Shown: one piece after another, positions 1 to 5,367 of the stretch
How the letters are laid out: each line of letters begins with the position of its first letter
Position numbering within the stretch: the stretch's first letter is position 1
Source of the DNA: Deltaproteobacteria bacterium
Lineage (GTDB): Bacteria; Desulfobacterota; Desulfovibrionia; Desulfovibrionales; Desulfovibrionaceae
Direction: 5' to 3'
DNA: 5,875 nt
Assembly: GCA_025350085.1 (NCBI GenBank)
Contig: JANXYI010000434.1
Location: 1 to 5,875, forward strand
Position numbers and translations under genes: made by a program
The notes under the pieces: generated by a model
Told to the model about the DNA's origin: nothing
Database searches by the model: none
The model's input: the letters and a program-made list of their open reading frames with translations, nothing else

Positions 1-938
1 GGGATGGGCCCTGTCGTAGACCTCCATGATGCGCCGCAAATCCAGGTCGTGTAGCGCTCCGTGGTCGACAGCCGCGAGTGGCCGAGCATCTCCTGCACGC
101 TGCGCAGGTCGGCCCCGGCCTGGAGCAGATGCGTGGCAAAGCTGTGGCGCAGGGTGTGCGGGTGCACGTCCTGGCCGATGCCGGCGTGTATCGCCAGGCG
201 GGCGATGATGCGCTGGGCTTCGCGCCGGGTCAGCGGGCCGCCGCGCACGCCCACGAACAGGGCCCCTTCTTCCAGATCAATTGCCAGCTCGTGGCGCAGG
301 CCCAGATATTCCAGCACACGCTCCTTGGCCGCCGTGCTCAAGGGCGCCAGGCGTTCCTTATTGCCCTTGCCGCGCACGCGCACAAAGCCGCGGTCCGTGC
401 GCACGTCGTCCACGGTGAGCGAGAGCGCCTCGCTCACGCGCAGGCCCGAGCCGTAGAGCACCTCGGCCAGGGCCAGGTCGCGCAGGCCCAGGGCTCCGGG
501 CGGGGCCTCGGCCTCCATCACGGCCTGGGCCTGGTCCACGTTCAAGCCGCGCGGCTGGCGCTGCTCCTGCCTGGGGTTGCGCAGGCCGGACAGCGGGTTC
601 TTGCGCAGCAGCTGATTCTTTAGGAGGTAGCGAAAAAAAGAGCGCAGGGTGGAGAGCTTGCGGGCCATGCTCGACTTCTTCTGGCGCAAGCGGTGCAGCT
701 CGGCCAGATAGCTCGTGGCGTCCTCGCGGGTGACGGCCTCATATCCGGCCAGGCTGCTGGCACGCCGCGAACGCAGGAAATCCTCGAACTGGTCCAGGTC
801 CGCGGCGTAGGCGCGCACCGTGGCCAGGGAGTAGCCCTTCTCGATCTGAAGAAACGAGAGGAAGCCCTGGCAGACCTCGGGCAGGTTCGCGCCCGGGCTA
901 GCCCCCCGTCTAGTCTGTGGAGCGCCTGTCAAGGACAT
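1..938 (-). CDS. xerC: Tyrosine recombinase XerC (partial at left edge, apparent 3' frameshift)
   Basis: Site-specific tyrosine recombinase. The Xer family resolves chromosome dimers at dif in the cytoplasm, usually as a XerC/XerD pair. I chose the ATG at 938-936, which overlaps the end of the upstream GGDEF gene by 29 bp and has a weak AAGAG at 948-944. An N-terminal SAM-like core-binding domain covers about residues 20-115 and the catalytic domain about 130 onward. Visible active-site residues are R167 (GLRVSE), K191 (GKGNKER), H261 and R264 (HTLRH), H287 (GHS) and Y296 (ERYT). After T297 the reading frame becomes unlike XerC. The adjacent frame encodes HDLDLRRIMEVYDRAHP, whose LDLRRIMEVYDRAHP part matches the typical XerC tail (E. 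coli XerC ends its core THLDF...VYDAAHP). One base therefore seems missing near 47/48. The tail favours XerC over XerD. The C-terminus lies outside the window, so the length cannot be judged. Confidence 0.93.
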   Translation of the reverse strand, partial: MSLTGAPQTRRGASPGANLPEVCQGFLSFLQIEKGYSLATVRAYAADLDQFEDFLRSRRASSLAGYEAVTREDATSYLAELHRLRQKKSSMARKLSTLRSFFRYLLKNQLLRKNPLSGLRNPRQEQRQPRGLNVDQAQAVMEAEAPPGALGLRDLALAEVLYGSGLRVSEALSLTVDDVRTDRGFVRVRGKGNKERLAPLSTAAKERVLEYLGLRHELAIDLEEGALFVGVRGGPLTRREAQRIIARLAIHAGIGQDVHPHTLRHSFATHLLQAGADLRSVQEMLGHSRLSTTERYTTWICGASWRSTTGPI

Positions 939-1863
939 AGCAGCTCTTCATGTTTTCCTTGGCCTTCTTCTTCAGGCCCATGGCGATGGCCGAGGCCTCG
1001 CCAAAGTGCTTGAGCCGGCCGCCGGTGTTGAAGACCACGGCGATGGACAGGGCCATGAGCGGGAAGGTGCGCACCTCGCCCTGGCGGTCCGTGGACACGA
1101 TGGAGCCCCGGTCGCGGTCGTCCTGGTCGTAGAAATTGGGCACAATAGCGTCAAAGGCCTCGACCACGCGCCTGCTCGCCTCCTCGGCGATGTCCGCGGG
1201 CACGATGAACACGTAGTCGTCGCCCCCGACGTGGCCCACAAAGCTCTTGACCCCAGTGAAGCCGCGGATGGTGTTGACGATGACCCTGGCGGTCATCATG
1301 AGCACCTCGTCCCCGCGCGAGAACCCGTACTTGTCGTTGAAGGACTTGAAATGATCCAGGTCGCAGTAGGCCAGGGCAAAGTCGTCCTGGCGGTCGATCA
1401 AGTCCTGGATGCGGCTGATGATGGAGGTGTTGCCCGGCAGCCTGGTCAGCGGATTGGCGTCCATGCCGCGACTGGCCCGGCACAGGGTCAGGTGCACCCG
1501 CTCGCGCGCCTCAACGGCCGAGAAGGGCCGCACCAGGAAGTCGTCGGCCTCGATCTCGTTCCAGTTCCAGGGTTCTTGCAGGTCAACCGCATCCAGGCAG
1601 AGGATCACCGGCAGCTGGCGGTAGACGTTCTCGCTCTTGACGATGGCAGCCACCTCGGCGCTCTTGATGTCCTCCAGGCGGTTGTCCACCACGAGCAGGT
1701 CCGGGGGCTCGTTGAAGATGATCTCCATGGCCCTGCGCCCGCGGTCGATGACCGTCCACTCGACCTCGGCGGGGTCCCACAGGCTCTGGAAAAGCGCTGC
1801 CAGCTCCGGGTCCGGGGAGAGCAGGATGCCGCGCTGCTGGCGGGGGAAAAGGCCTAGGGACAT
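910..1863 (-). CDS. Receiver-like/GGDEF domain protein (GGDDY variant)
   Basis: A 317-residue putative diguanylate cyclase that would make c-di-GMP from two GTP in the cytoplasm. Residues about 11-130 look like a response-regulator receiver: β1 with SPDPE, D60 at the phospho-acceptor position (LLVVDNRLED), and VRPF at 111-114 where the usual Lys is Arg. The GGDEF domain starts at NPLTRLPGN (137-145). It contains CDLDHFKSFND (167-177, metal-binding Asp and N176), YGFSRGDEVL (with D185) and the signature GGDDY at 213-217 in place of GG[DE]EF. The RxxD inhibitory I-site is absent; the equivalent residues read GVKS. The start is ATG 1863-1861, with GGAGG at 1873-1869 and a 5-nt spacer, 11 bp after the HDOD stop. 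The same frame stays open upstream through the HDOD gene, but that extension is compositionally biased and unrelated. Activity is uncertain: D for E in the motif is conservative, and the paired YGF/GGDD pattern suggests a distinct GGDEF subfamily rather than random decay. Confidence 0.92.
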   Translation of the reverse strand: MSLGLFPRQQRGILLSPDPELAALFQSLWDPAEVEWTVIDRGRRAMEIIFNEPPDLLVVDNRLEDIKSAEVAAIVKSENVYRQLPVILCLDAVDLQEPWNWNEIEADDFLVRPFSAVEARERVHLTLCRASRGMDANPLTRLPGNTSIISRIQDLIDRQDDFALAYCDLDHFKSFNDKYGFSRGDEVLMMTARVIVNTIRGFTGVKSFVGHVGGDDYVFIVPADIAEEASRRVVEAFDAIVPNFYDQDDRDRGSIVSTDRQGEVRTFPLMALSIAVVFNTGGRLKHFGEASAIAMGLKKKAKENMKSCYVLDRRSTD

Positions 1864-1874
1864 GGGCGCCTCCG

Positions 1875-2753
1875 TCAATTGCAGGCCTTGGCCTTGGCCG
1901 CATCGTCGTCCTCGGGCGCAAAGGTGACGCCCGAGACCTCGCCCAGGTTCTCGGCAAAGTCGTCCAGCACGGTGTCCAGGTCCGCAAGCTTGAGGCCCAG
2001 GTTTTTCAGCGCCTGCGGGGACAGGGGCACGGCCTGGTCGTCGCCGCCGGAGCCGTACTCGAAGATGCGCACCACGAAATCGCCCAGGTGCACGGCCGCG
2101 GCGTGCTGCGGGTAGAGCTGCGCGCGCTCCGGGGCATGGTGCGAGCCCATGGCCTCCTTGATGGTGGGGGGCAGGTGCCAGTGCTCGGCCAGCCAGGCGT
2201 TGATGCGGTCGTGCCCGAAGCCCAGCACGGCCTTCTCGGCCTCCAGCCAGCGCAGGTCCTGGTCGCGCACGGTCTCGGCCACGGCCGTGTGCAACTCGGG
2301 CAGCTGCACCGCGGCCACGACCTTGCCCAGGTCGTGCAAAAGGCCGCAGACGCTGTATTCCTCGGGGTCCTTGAGGCCCGCCTTGCGCGCCACGAGGCCC
2401 GTGGCCAGCGCACAGCCCACGCTGTGCTCCCACAGGCCCTCCATGGACCGGGTCATGATCTCGAAGACCGAGGTGGAGATGATCACGCCGCGGATGACGT
2501 TGAAGCCCAGCAGCACCAGGGCGTGCTGCACCGAGCCGATGCGGCCCGGGAAACCGTACACCGGCGAGTTGACCATCTTGAGCACCTTGGCCGAGAGCAC
2601 CTGGTCGCGCGAGATGACCTTGGCAATGGCCTCGATGGTGGTGTTCGGGTTCTGGACAAGGCGGCTGACCTCGTCGAGCACCCTGGGCAGCGTGGGCAGA
2701 TCGCGGATGGACAGGATCTTGCCCTTGGCGCTGGTCTTGAGGTCCTCGTCCAT
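1875..2753 (-). CDS. HDOD domain protein with HD-type metal ligands
   Basis: A 292-residue cytoplasmic HDOD-family signalling protein. HDOD is a relative of HD and HD-GYP phosphohydrolases and is often a regulatory or scaffold domain. Recognisable blocks are the LPTLPRVLDEVSRLVQNPN entry (19-37), the family hallmark NSPVYGFPGRIGSVQHAL (62-79) leading into LLGFNVIRGVI, H110 in LWEHSVG, LLHDLGK (138-144), FGHDRINAWLAEHW (179-192) and SHHAPE (204-209), then D225 in HLGDFVV. These residues (H110, H140-D141, H181, H205/H206, D225) line up with the metal ligands of HD hydrolases, so metal binding is plausible, but there is no GYP motif. The tail ends in an acidic, Lys/Ala-rich stretch (EDDDAAKAKACN). 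The start ATG 2753-2751 lies 5 bp after the stop of the upstream small gene, which implies translational coupling; the SD is weak. Biochemical function is unknown. The neighbouring GGDEF gene suggests nucleotide second-messenger signalling. Confidence 0.93.
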   Translation of the reverse strand: MDEDLKTSAKGKILSIRDLPTLPRVLDEVSRLVQNPNTTIEAIAKVISRDQVLSAKVLKMVNSPVYGFPGRIGSVQHALVLLGFNVIRGVIISTSVFEIMTRSMEGLWEHSVGCALATGLVARKAGLKDPEEYSVCGLLHDLGKVVAAVQLPELHTAVAETVRDQDLRWLEAEKAVLGFGHDRINAWLAEHWHLPPTIKEAMGSHHAPERAQLYPQHAAAVHLGDFVVRIFEYGSGGDDQAVPLSPQALKNLGLKLADLDTVLDDFAENLGEVSGVTFAPEDDDAAKAKACN

Positions 2754-2758
2754 GCCTG

Positions 2759-3091
2759 CTAACCCTGGCCCTGTGCGGCCTGGGCCGCTTCGGACGCGGC
2801 CTTGATGGTGAAATATTCACGCAGGTGGGCCTTGACCTGGACCATCCACTCGTCGCCCTCCAGGCGGCGGAAGAGGTGCTCCAGGCGCAGCACGCGCTCG
2901 GTCGGGCTCTGGCTGGCGGCCACGGCGTCGCCCACCACGCAGATCTTGTCGATACCCATGCCGTCCAGCCGGTCGATGAGCGCCTCGGTCAGCTCCACGC
3001 CGACGCCGACGATGGGCATGCCGTTGGCCTTGGCAATGGGCTTGGCCAGCTTCATGCCGACCTTGGCCAGGGAGAGGGGGATCTTCTGCAT
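2759..3091 (-). CDS. Small protein resembling the HD-GYP N-terminal domain
   Basis: A 110-residue soluble protein of unknown function. Residues 1-55 (KIPLSLAKVGMKLAKPIAKANGMPI, then GVELTEALIDRL and GIDKICVV) match the pattern I associate with the short β-rich domain ahead of many HD-GYP phosphodiesterase domains: 'L..GM.la.pi...G..l...G..lte..i.rL...gi..v.V'. Here it stands alone. The rest (61-110) is predicted helical, with charged LRLEHLFRRLEGDEW and an Ala/Gln-rich end. There is no signal peptide and no membrane segment. The start ATG 3091-3089 has AGGAG at 3100-3096 with a 4-nt spacer. It sits 37 bp after dprA and 5 bp before the HDOD gene, so it is probably a partner of the HDOD protein, as though an HD-GYP-type architecture were split over two genes. 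That partnership is inference; the family resemblance is from memory of the pattern. Confidence 0.85.
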   Translation of the reverse strand: MQKIPLSLAKVGMKLAKPIAKANGMPIVGVGVELTEALIDRLDGMGIDKICVVGDAVAASQSPTERVLRLEHLFRRLEGDEWMVQVKAHLREYFTIKAASEAAQAAQGQG

Positions 3092-3101
3092 ACTGCTCCT
3101 G

Positions 3102-3127
3102 CATCACCCCTGGATCACAGGGGGGTG
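3102..3127 (-). other. Inverted repeat between dprA and the small HD-GYP-N-like gene
   Basis: CCCCTG (3107-3112) and CAGGGG (3118-3123) form a 6-bp GC-rich stem with a 5-nt loop. Flanking CA/TG can extend it if two extra G bases bulge. It lies in the 37-bp gap just ahead of the ribosome binding site of the small gene. No T-run follows on the transcribed strand, so it is not a convincing intrinsic terminator. It could be an mRNA processing or stability element, or chance in GC-rich DNA. Confidence 0.3.
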
Positions 3128-3128
3128 G

Positions 3129-4325
3129 TCACGTCAGGCTATAGTACATGCCCGGCCACTGGCGGACAAGCCCCTGCATCTCCAGCACCAGCAGGCGGCG
3201 GCTCACGATGTGGCTCTCCCAGCCAAGCGCCTGGATCAGCGTGTCGATGTGCGCCTTGCCGTCCGTGGTCAGCTGGGCCAGCAGGGCGCGCTCCTCGTCC
3301 GTCAAGTTCGCGGGCAGCGGGCGGGGCGGGGTTGCGGACGCCTGGGCAGTGCGCGCTGCAGACGGCCGGACCAGGGTCTGCGGCGGGACCGGGGCAGCCG
3401 CGCCAGGCAAGGTCTTGGGCACCCTCGCCAGCTCGGCGCTGAACTGGTAGCGCAGGGTGCGCACGATGTCCTCGGCACTCTCGACCAAGGCCGCGCCCTG
3501 CTTGATGAGCTTGTGGCAGCCGGCAAAGGTCGGCTGGCCCAGGGGCCCGGGCAGGGCAAAGACCTCACGGCCCTGCTCCGCGGCCAGGCGCGCGGTGATG
3601 AGGCTGCCGGAACGCGCCGCGGCCTCGGCCACCAGCACGCCCAGCGACAGGCCGCTGATGATGCGGTTGCGGTAAGGGAAATTCCGGGCCTCGGGCCGGG
3701 TGCCTGGGCCGAACTCCGTGACCACCAACCCGTGGTGTTCGAGGGCCTGGCGCACGTCCTCGTTCTCCGGCGGGTAGTGCACGTCGAGCCCGGCCCCGAG
3801 CACGGCGATGGACCGGCCGATGCCGGACAGGCCCGCCAGGTGCGCCTGGCGGTCGATGCCCGCGGCCAGCCCGGAGACCACGGTGATGCCGAAGCGCGAG
3901 AGCTCGGAGCTGATGCGCTCCACGGACTGCAGGCCCAAAAGTGTGCATTCGCGGGCCCCGACCACGGCCACGGACGGGTTGCGCAAGAGGCTCAGGTCGC
4001 CCACGGCGTACAAGAGCACCGGAGGATCGGGGATCTCCTTGAGGCGCTGCGGGTATCGGGGATCGAACCAGGTCAGGATGCACGCGGATACGCTGCGCGC
4101 GGCGCGGTACTCGGCCTCGGCCGCGGGGCGCCAGGGCTCGGCCAGGAAGACCTCGGCGCGGTTCTTGGGCAGAAGCTTGCGGCCGGACCAGTGACGGGCG
4201 TCGGACACGGCCGCATAGGCGCTCTCGTAGCCTGCGAGCACGCTCTTCCAGGAACGCGGACCCAGGCCCGGCGTATGCCTAAGGGCCAGGCAGGAGAAGA
4301 ATTCCTTGGCCGCGTCCAGGGTCAT
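3129..4325 (-). CDS. dprA: DNA-processing protein DprA
   Basis: A 398-residue DprA/Smf protein. The family binds single-stranded DNA and loads RecA during natural transformation, and it is widespread even in bacteria not known to be competent. An N-terminal helix-hairpin-helix/SAM-like region contains HTPGLGPRSW (17-26). The DprA Rossmann-like core spans about 85-290 and shows FDPRYPQRLKEIPDPPVLLY (87-106), VAVVGAREC (119-127), SGLAAGIDRQAH (151-162), AVLGAGLDVHYPPEN (174-188), NFPYRNRIISGLS (215-227), EAAARSGSLITA (234-245) and ALPGPLGQP (257-265). A Pro/Ala-rich linker (about 305-340) leads to a C-terminal winged-helix domain (341-398, ending QWPGMYYSLT), the DML1-like domain. Length is normal for long-form DprA. 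The start is ATG 4325-4323 with AGGTG at 4337-4333. The frame is open further upstream, but that stretch overlaps the lipoprotein gene and is Arg/Pro-rich shadow sequence. It is 64 bp downstream of the ybgF-like gene. Confidence 0.96.
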   Translation of the reverse strand: MTLDAAKEFFSCLALRHTPGLGPRSWKSVLAGYESAYAAVSDARHWSGRKLLPKNRAEVFLAEPWRPAAEAEYRAARSVSACILTWFDPRYPQRLKEIPDPPVLLYAVGDLSLLRNPSVAVVGARECTLLGLQSVERISSELSRFGITVVSGLAAGIDRQAHLAGLSGIGRSIAVLGAGLDVHYPPENEDVRQALEHHGLVVTEFGPGTRPEARNFPYRNRIISGLSLGVLVAEAAARSGSLITARLAAEQGREVFALPGPLGQPTFAGCHKLIKQGAALVESAEDIVRTLRYQFSAELARVPKTLPGAAAPVPPQTLVRPSAARTAQASATPPRPLPANLTDEERALLAQLTTDGKAHIDTLIQALGWESHIVSRRLLVLEMQGLVRQWPGMYYSLT

Positions 4326-4337
4326 GGAAGCACACCT

Positions 4338-4367
4338 GACGGCACGAATGGCGGCGGCACGAGTGGC
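4338..4367. repeat. Imperfect 15-bp tandem duplication
   Basis: GACGGCACGAATGGC (4338-4352) is followed directly by GGCGGCACGAGTGGC (4353-4367); 13 of 15 bases are identical. It lies wholly in the 64-bp gap between the ybgF-like gene and dprA, just upstream of the dprA ribosome binding site. A short slippage duplication is the simplest explanation. Confidence 0.5.
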
Positions 4368-4385
4368 GGCCCGGGGAGAGCCGCC
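4365..4385 (-). other. GC-rich stem-loop after the ybgF-like gene
   Basis: GGCGGC (4365-4370) and GCCGCC (4380-4385) are perfect 6-bp inverted arms around a 9-nt loop. The hairpin begins 4 bp after the ybgF-like stop codon (4392-4390). No U-run follows on the transcribed strand, so it is not a typical intrinsic terminator. It could lower read-through into dprA or protect the 3' end of the upstream message. Confidence 0.35.
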
Positions 4386-4389
4386 GGGA

Positions 4390-5226
4390 TCAACGCCCCA
4401 GCTCCTGGAGCTTCTTGCGGGCCTCGGGCGCGGGCTCGGACTTGGGATAGTCCTGCAACAGCGCGCGCAGGTACAGCGAGGCGTTGTCCTTTTCGCCCAG
4501 CATGGCATAGGACATGCCGATCTTGAGCATGGCCGCCGCAGCCTTGTGGTGCTTCGGGAAGCGCCGGGTCACGTCCTTGAAGGTCAGGATGGCCTGGGCA
4601 TAGTTCTTCTGCTGGTAGTGGCTCTCGCCGATCCAGTACAGGGCGTTGGGCACGAGCACGCTGCCGGACTCTGCGGCCAAAAAGTCGGTCAGGATGGTGC
4701 GGCCTTCCTCGGGATGCTCGTCGCGCACCAGGGACATGCCCTCGGTGTACTGGGGCGCCAGGGCCGAACCGCCATTGGCCTTGGCCGCTGGCTTGGCCGG
4801 GGCCGGGGCCAGTTTGCGTTCGGCCAGGGCGTCGATTGAGGACGGAGGCGAAGCCGGGCGCGGGGCCGGGCTGGCGGCATATTCGCTCTGGGGCGGCTCG
4901 GGCTGGGCATTCACCACCGGGGCCGAAGCAAGGGGCGCCGGGGCAGCCTCGGCACGCTTCTGGGCCATGGGCGCGGCAGCCAGGCCCTGGTTCTCCTGCA
5001 GGCGCTGCACAGAGTCCTCCACAGCCCGGAGGCGCTCCAGGAACTTGCGCTGCTGCTCACGGCCGCGCTCCTCCTGCTCCCGCTGGCCCTCCTTGAAATT
5101 GAGGAAGTTCTCCTCCAGGCTGCGCAAGCGCCACTCCTCGCTCAAGCCGCGATTGGCGTCCATTTTTCCGGCGCAGCCGCTCACGGTCAGCGTGAGCAGG
5201 ACAACGTATAGGGCTTTGTGACGCAT
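4390..5226 (-). CDS. ybgF: YbgF/CpoB-like TPR lipoprotein (Tol-Pal associated family)
   Basis: A 278-residue envelope protein. YbgF/CpoB works with the Tol-Pal system and coordinates outer-membrane constriction with septal peptidoglycan synthesis. Residues 1-18 are a lipoprotein signal: a hydrophobic core, then lipobox VSGC with C18 as the lipid-bearing residue. A19 at +2 suggests the outer membrane by the E. coli rule. Residues about 29-80 form a charged coiled coil (EEWRLRSLEENFLNF through FLERLRAVEDSVQRLQEN), the usual trimerising region. Residues 81-155 are an Ala/Pro-rich linker. Residues 160-278 carry TPR-type repeats: NALYWIGESHYQQKNYAQAI (194-213), FPKHHKAAAAMLKIGMSY (223-240) and YLRALLQDYPKSEPAPEA (252-269). 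The start is ATG 5226-5224 with a strong AGGAG at 5237-5233. An upstream extension in frame lacks a signal and is rejected. E. coli CpoB is a soluble periplasmic protein, so lipid anchoring differs. No tolQRAB or pal gene is visible here. Confidence 0.88.
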   Translation of the reverse strand: MRHKALYVVLLTLTVSGCAGKMDANRGLSEEWRLRSLEENFLNFKEGQREQEERGREQQRKFLERLRAVEDSVQRLQENQGLAAAPMAQKRAEAAPAPLASAPVVNAQPEPPQSEYAASPAPRPASPPSSIDALAERKLAPAPAKPAAKANGGSALAPQYTEGMSLVRDEHPEEGRTILTDFLAAESGSVLVPNALYWIGESHYQQKNYAQAILTFKDVTRRFPKHHKAAAAMLKIGMSYAMLGEKDNASLYLRALLQDYPKSEPAPEARKKLQELGR

Positions 5227-5367
5227 GGGCCTCTCCTGTTCAGCACTCCTTAGGCCAGTGCGGCGACTTTGGCAAGAATCTCCGCGCCCTGCCAGGGGCT
5301 GTGTAGCTTGCCTGCTTCGAAAAAATGCGGCAGAAAAGTCCAGGCGATGCACCCAACCGAGGCCAGC
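5227..5367. promoter_or_regulatory. Divergent intergenic region, probable promoters
   Basis: These 141 bp separate the minus-strand block from the plus-strand membrane gene, so promoters for both should lie here or reach into the genes. It includes an A-rich run (5320-5325) in otherwise GC-rich DNA. A weak plus-strand sigma-70-like pair is TTGCCT (5308-5313) and CAGAAA (5331-5336) with 17-bp spacing, matching consensus at 4/6 and 3/6. On the minus strand TTGCCA (5275-5270) has a good -35 shape, but the hexamer 17 bp on is a poor -10. No operator palindrome or riboswitch was recognised. Confidence 0.45.
5359..5362 (+). promoter_or_regulatory. Ribosome binding site deciding the membrane-protein start
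   Basis: GAGG lies 5 nt before ATG 5368. The alternative in-frame ATG at 5347 has only AGG 2 nt away, which is too close, so the downstream start is preferred. Confidence 0.55.

Noticed and set aside
78..623. Plus-strand open frames opposite xerC
   Set aside because: The minus strand carries an unmistakable Xer recombinase; the plus-strand frames have shadow composition.
1300..1335. Possible Hypr-type GGDEF making cyclic AMP-GMP
   Set aside because: As I recall, Hypr enzymes replace the specificity Asp (PleD D344 equivalent) with Ser or similar. Here that residue is Asp (D185), so guanine-only recognition is expected.
1006..1857. Plus-strand 283-codon open frame opposite the GGDEF gene
   Set aside because: An antisense shadow, rich in His, Gln, Val, Asp and Gly, with no motif.
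1864..2820. Upstream extension of the GGDEF frame through the HDOD gene
   Set aside because: The extension is Arg/Gly/Pro-rich shadow sequence over the HDOD gene. The real start at 1863 has a strong SD and begins the receiver-like domain.
3102..3127. Intrinsic terminator after dprA
   Set aside because: The stem-loop exists, but no U-run follows on the transcribed strand and the next gene starts within 37 bp.
4326..4508. Longer dprA start upstream
   Set aside because: The added residues are Arg/Pro/Ser-rich and overlap the ybgF-like coding region. DprA homology begins just after ATG 4325.
2802..4526. Very long plus-strand open frame (574 codons) opposite dprA and the small gene
   Set aside because: It is antisense to well-supported genes. 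Its translation is Arg/Gly/His/Gln/Ala-rich with no domain, as expected from stop-poor GC-rich DNA.
5347..5367. Alternative start ATG 5347 for the membrane protein
   Set aside because: The nearest AGG is only 2 nt away; ATG 5368 has GAGG at a proper distance.
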